Below are positions 6,691 through 8,827 of a DNA stretch of 8,827 nucleotides, piece by piece. The notes beneath the pieces were generated by a model. It made no database searches and had not been told where the DNA came from. It saw only the letters and a list, made by a program, of their open reading frames with translations. The stretch lies in NCBI GenBank assembly GCA_036397475.1, contig DASWIV010000240.1:1-8827 (forward strand). The letters run 5' to 3'. This DNA is from DASWIV01 sp036397475. Its GTDB lineage: Bacteria > JAJVIF01 > JAPKYR01. Position 1 is the first letter of the stretch. Each line of letters starts with the position of its first letter. The translations under genes and the position numbers were made by a program.

Positions 6691-8214
6691 ATGACGAAAG
6701 CAAAATTGACATCAAATGAATTGCCAATAATTCTTGTCAGGGGTTGGGGCCAGCACGACATACGCGATGAGCAGCGGCTGACTTACCAGGGTTTCAACAT
6801 TGGAACAGTGTATCCGCACAAGGTTGGTCCCAACTATATTTATGAGGGCCTGATCCTTAAATTCCTCAAAGAAAAAGACAGGCAGTATGTCGACGCCACC
6901 AACGTTCTACGTTATGAGGCGTACAAGCAGGGATTAAGAGGGCCGGACAATTCTGTGGTTAATCTGGATGAGGAAGTGGCTAAACTTTTCAAGGGCCAGA
7001 AAAAATCTCTATGGGTATATCGATATTATGACTTCGCACACAGGGAACTGGAATTTTACGCCCGGCAGTTGCTGGAAGTTATATACCATGTCAGGAAGAT
7101 CACCGGAGCCGATAAAGTCAATATTATCGCCCATTCGATGGGCGGGTTGATCACCAGGTGGCTGCTCCAGAAAATTACGAAAGACGAAAAGGGCAGGCAG
7201 GTTAATCCATCCACACTGATAAATAAGGTCGTAACCCTCGGAACTCCTCATGGCGGGATAACGTTCGCCAAGCTTGCGGAGCAGATCGATCCTGGTATCG
7301 AAATTAAATATTTCGACGAGGATTTCCTTGTGAGAGAGTTAGGCAACAGCAGGACTCATCCGAGGGGAAGGATCACAAAATTCGATCCGCGGGCAATGCT
7401 GTGTGTAGCGGGATGCGACCATAACAACTACGGAGTTCCAGTTGTAAAATCGGTGGTTGGAAGTAAAAGCGATGGCCTGGTTAAACAGGATAATGCTTAT
7501 GTTAAGGGAGCGTACCGGGCCTTTGTGCATAAATGCCACGGTGGCAACGATTCGCTTGTAACATCCCGGGAAGCATACGAGCTTGCGACCAGGTTTTTCT
7601 TTGGCAATCAGCTTGTCACCATAATTCAGAATCGTGCGGAGATAACAGGCAAGTATGAAAGCTGGTGGCAAGGCCAGCCTGAATATTTCATCGGATTTGC
7701 AGTGAAGCCAAGAAAGCTGGACTTCTTTCTCAACGAGCAGACCGATCGCACGGAAAATTGCTACGGGCCATTCACAAAAAATAAGATTGATAAAAAACTG
7801 ATTGCGTACCAGGGCTTTCTTGACACAGCCAAAATAGCCGATCCTTCCAGGGATAACAGCGTCGTGTTCAGGTTCGACATCTATGTCGGCGAACGCGATA
7901 CTACTGCAATTCTGGGTTATTCTGACACCAAGATCCTGATGCAAAACGCAATGTTCAGGTACGTGATGGGTAGGAGCAAGATCGAATTCTATCCCCAGTT
8001 CTTCAGGGATACATTCACCAATACTGATAAAAAGATCGTGCTTGATATCATCAGTGAAGAAGCTGGAGACGGTGTAACCGATTACGAATTTGAGGAATTT
8101 GAAGTCGACTACGGGACTTACAAAGCATGGTTCACGGTGAAAGTTACAACCATGGATCGGGACGGGTATTACATCGATTTGAAGGACTCGGAAGTCTACG
8201 ATCCAACTCGATGA
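6691..8214 (+). CDS. Alpha/beta-hydrolase, lipase/esterase-like, with C-terminal beta-rich region
   Basis: This 507-aa protein is a predicted carboxylic-ester hydrolase (lipase or esterase). The ATG at 6691 follows a strong AGGAGG (6674-6679) with a rather long 11-nt spacing. The N-terminal PIILVRGWG is the first core strand and oxyanion region of alpha/beta-hydrolases, with Arg where many lipases have His. The nucleophile elbow is AHSMGG with S149, followed by the strand VVTLGTPHGG that is typical of lipases. The probable acid is D261 (SDGLV) and the probable base H283 (KCHGGND), with H280 the alternative. The catalytic part ends near residue 308 (TRFFFG). The last 200 residues or so are beta-rich and unassigned; as I recall, related bacterial lipase-like proteins also carry such a region. 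There is no signal peptide or membrane segment, so it is probably cytoplasmic. The substrate cannot be read from the sequence. It follows a terminator and so is probably transcribed on its own. Confidence 0.9.
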   Translation: MTKAKLTSNELPIILVRGWGQHDIRDEQRLTYQGFNIGTVYPHKVGPNYIYEGLILKFLKEKDRQYVDATNVLRYEAYKQGLRGPDNSVVNLDEEVAKLFKGQKKSLWVYRYYDFAHRELEFYARQLLEVIYHVRKITGADKVNIIAHSMGGLITRWLLQKITKDEKGRQVNPSTLINKVVTLGTPHGGITFAKLAEQIDPGIEIKYFDEDFLVRELGNSRTHPRGRITKFDPRAMLCVAGCDHNNYGVPVVKSVVGSKSDGLVKQDNAYVKGAYRAFVHKCHGGNDSLVTSREAYELATRFFFGNQLVTIIQNRAEITGKYESWWQGQPEYFIGFAVKPRKLDFFLNEQTDRTENCYGPFTKNKIDKKLIAYQGFLDTAKIADPSRDNSVVFRFDIYVGERDTTAILGYSDTKILMQNAMFRYVMGRSKIEFYPQFFRDTFTNTDKKIVLDIISEEAGDGVTDYEFEEFEVDYGTYKAWFTVKVTTMDRDGYYIDLKDSEVYDPTR

Positions 8215-8225
8215 ACCGGAAAAAA

Positions 8226-8669
8226 TCAGCTTTCTGCAACTTCCTTGAGTTTCGCCAGGGATTGATCCCACGATGAGTTCGTTTCCATGTATCGCTCTTC
8301 GCCATGGTCAGCGTCGGCAAAATCTCCCTGTGTCAGATTGAGGATGGTTTTATCTCCTTCGGACGTCAGGTCGTACGTTACGGTCGTATAGTTATTGGGA
8401 GTATCATCATACTGATTCCCGGCCGATATCACTGTGAACGCAAGATGTTTTTCCTGCTCTATCTTGACAACTTCACCTTTCACATACACAACTTTCTCGC
8501 CTTCCGATTCCCCTACCCAGTGTACGTGGCTCCCTACATTCCAGTCGGAGTCGACTCGGGTCCCATACATATATTTTTGAGTGTGATCGGGATTAGTGAG
8601 GATGTCCCAAACTATATCTATCGGAGCGTCGATGGTAATCGACTTTCGTATATATAAATCCTGTCCCAT
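8226..8669 (-). CDS. SRPBCC (START-like, AHSA1-type) ligand-binding-fold protein
   Basis: This 147-aa protein starts MGQDLYIRKSITIDAPIDIVW, the characteristic opening of the SRPBCC fold (first strand, then APxxxVW and a short helix). It continues with the usual alternating strands (VYVKGEVVKIEQEKHLAF, TTVTYDL, TILNLTQGDF) and ends in a long helix (SSWDQSLAKLKEVAE). The length matches single-domain members of the AHSA1-like group. These proteins form a deep hydrophobic cavity and serve as small-molecule binders, stress proteins or enzymes; the ligand here is unknown. The frame stays open upstream to an ATG at 8762, but the ATG at 8669 is preferred because a Shine-Dalgarno site sits five nt before it and the fold begins right there. 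The protein has no signal peptide. It converges on the hydrolase gene with 11 nt between stop codons and has no evident functional link to it. Confidence 0.9.
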   Translation of the reverse strand: MGQDLYIRKSITIDAPIDIVWDILTNPDHTQKYMYGTRVDSDWNVGSHVHWVGESEGEKVVYVKGEVVKIEQEKHLAFTVISAGNQYDDTPNNYTTVTYDLTSEGDKTILNLTQGDFADADHGEERYMETNSSWDQSLAKLKEVAES

Positions 8670-8674
8670 TATTT

Positions 8675-8678
8675 CCTC
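8675..8678 (-). promoter_or_regulatory. Ribosome binding site fixing the SRPBCC start
   Basis: On the - strand GAGG lies five nt before the ATG at 8669, within the context CGAGGAAATAATG. This favours 8669 over the longer in-frame start at 8762, whose extra 31 residues do not resemble any part of the fold. Confidence 0.75.
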
Positions 8679-8711
8679 GTGCTTAAGTGGTCTGGCGGTC
8701 ACTCTGGGATG

Positions 8712-8717
8712 ATTATA
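8712..8717 (-). promoter_or_regulatory. Probable -10 box of the SRPBCC gene
   Basis: A perfect TATAAT reads on the - strand at 8717-8712. Initiation about seven nt downstream would give a leader of about 36 nt before the preferred ATG at 8669. No good -35 match lies 15-18 nt upstream and there is no TGn extension, so activity is uncertain or may need an activator. If real, it also rules out the longer start at 8762, which lies upstream of the promoter. The remaining sequence to the right edge (8718-8827) shows no further gene or structure I can support. Confidence 0.45.
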
Positions 8718-8827
8718 GAACATATTTCGAGGATAGCACAGATGCTCTCTAAAGTCCCTCAAATCGTTAAATCTGGGTATACTTAAGCCCCTGTTTCGCC
8801 AGGTAGGGGTAGGAAAACGAGCTATCC

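Noticed and set aside
7339..8271. 310-codon open frame on the - strand
   Set aside because: It lies opposite the hydrolase catalytic and C-terminal coding sequence and overlaps the SRPBCC 3' end in another frame. Its sequence is Cys-, Ile- and Phe-rich with no recognisable domain, so it is treated as an antisense shadow.
8304..8657. 117-codon open frame on the + strand
   Set aside because: It is exactly opposite the SRPBCC gene, whose protein is clearly recognisable; this frame has no domain and no ribosome binding site.
8670..8762. 31-residue N-terminal extension of the SRPBCC protein
   Set aside because: The added residues match no part of the fold and no signal peptide, the good ribosome binding site is at the internal ATG, and a likely -10 box lies inside the extension.

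Overview
The window looks like ordinary bacterial chromosome of moderate GC content. Genes are preceded by Shine-Dalgarno sites (AGAGGG, AGGAGG, GAGG), sigma-70-like -10 boxes (TATAAT) are visible, and there is a textbook rho-independent terminator. One protein has a lipoprotein signal peptide with Gly after the lipobox Cys. This suggests a diderm or otherwise lipoprotein-rich environmental bacterium. The sequence alone does not support a named phylum. No mobile element, CRISPR array, tRNA or rRNA was seen.

Left two thirds (3-6535, + strand): two tandem paralogous genes encode very large exported subtilisin-like (S8) serine proteases. The first is cut by the left window edge, which removes the signal peptide, propeptide and catalytic Asp. 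The second is complete (1204 aa). It is a predicted lipoprotein with an inhibitor-like propeptide, an intact Asp/His/Ser triad, a PPC-like beta domain, an unassigned beta domain, a fibronectin-III-like domain and a C-terminal seven-unit LVIVD-type beta-propeller. The first copy has the same order of domains. The second gene has its own extended -10 promoter in the 95-nt gap and a strong terminator behind it, so the two need not be one transcript.

Gap 6536-6690: the terminator, then a separate perfect 17-bp inverted repeat, then a strong ribosome binding site.

Right third: a + strand gene for a cytoplasmic-looking alpha/beta-hydrolase (lipase/esterase, 507 aa) with a large C-terminal beta-rich region. 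It converges, with only 11 nt between stop codons, on a - strand gene for a 147-aa SRPBCC (START/AHSA1-like) protein with its own likely promoter at the right edge.

The protease pair most plausibly works at the cell surface on extracellular protein. The hydrolase and SRPBCC genes show no clear functional link to it or to each other. The most notable features are the duplicated protease-plus-propeller architecture, with divergence of specific motifs between the copies, and the unexplained long inverted repeat ahead of the hydrolase gene.
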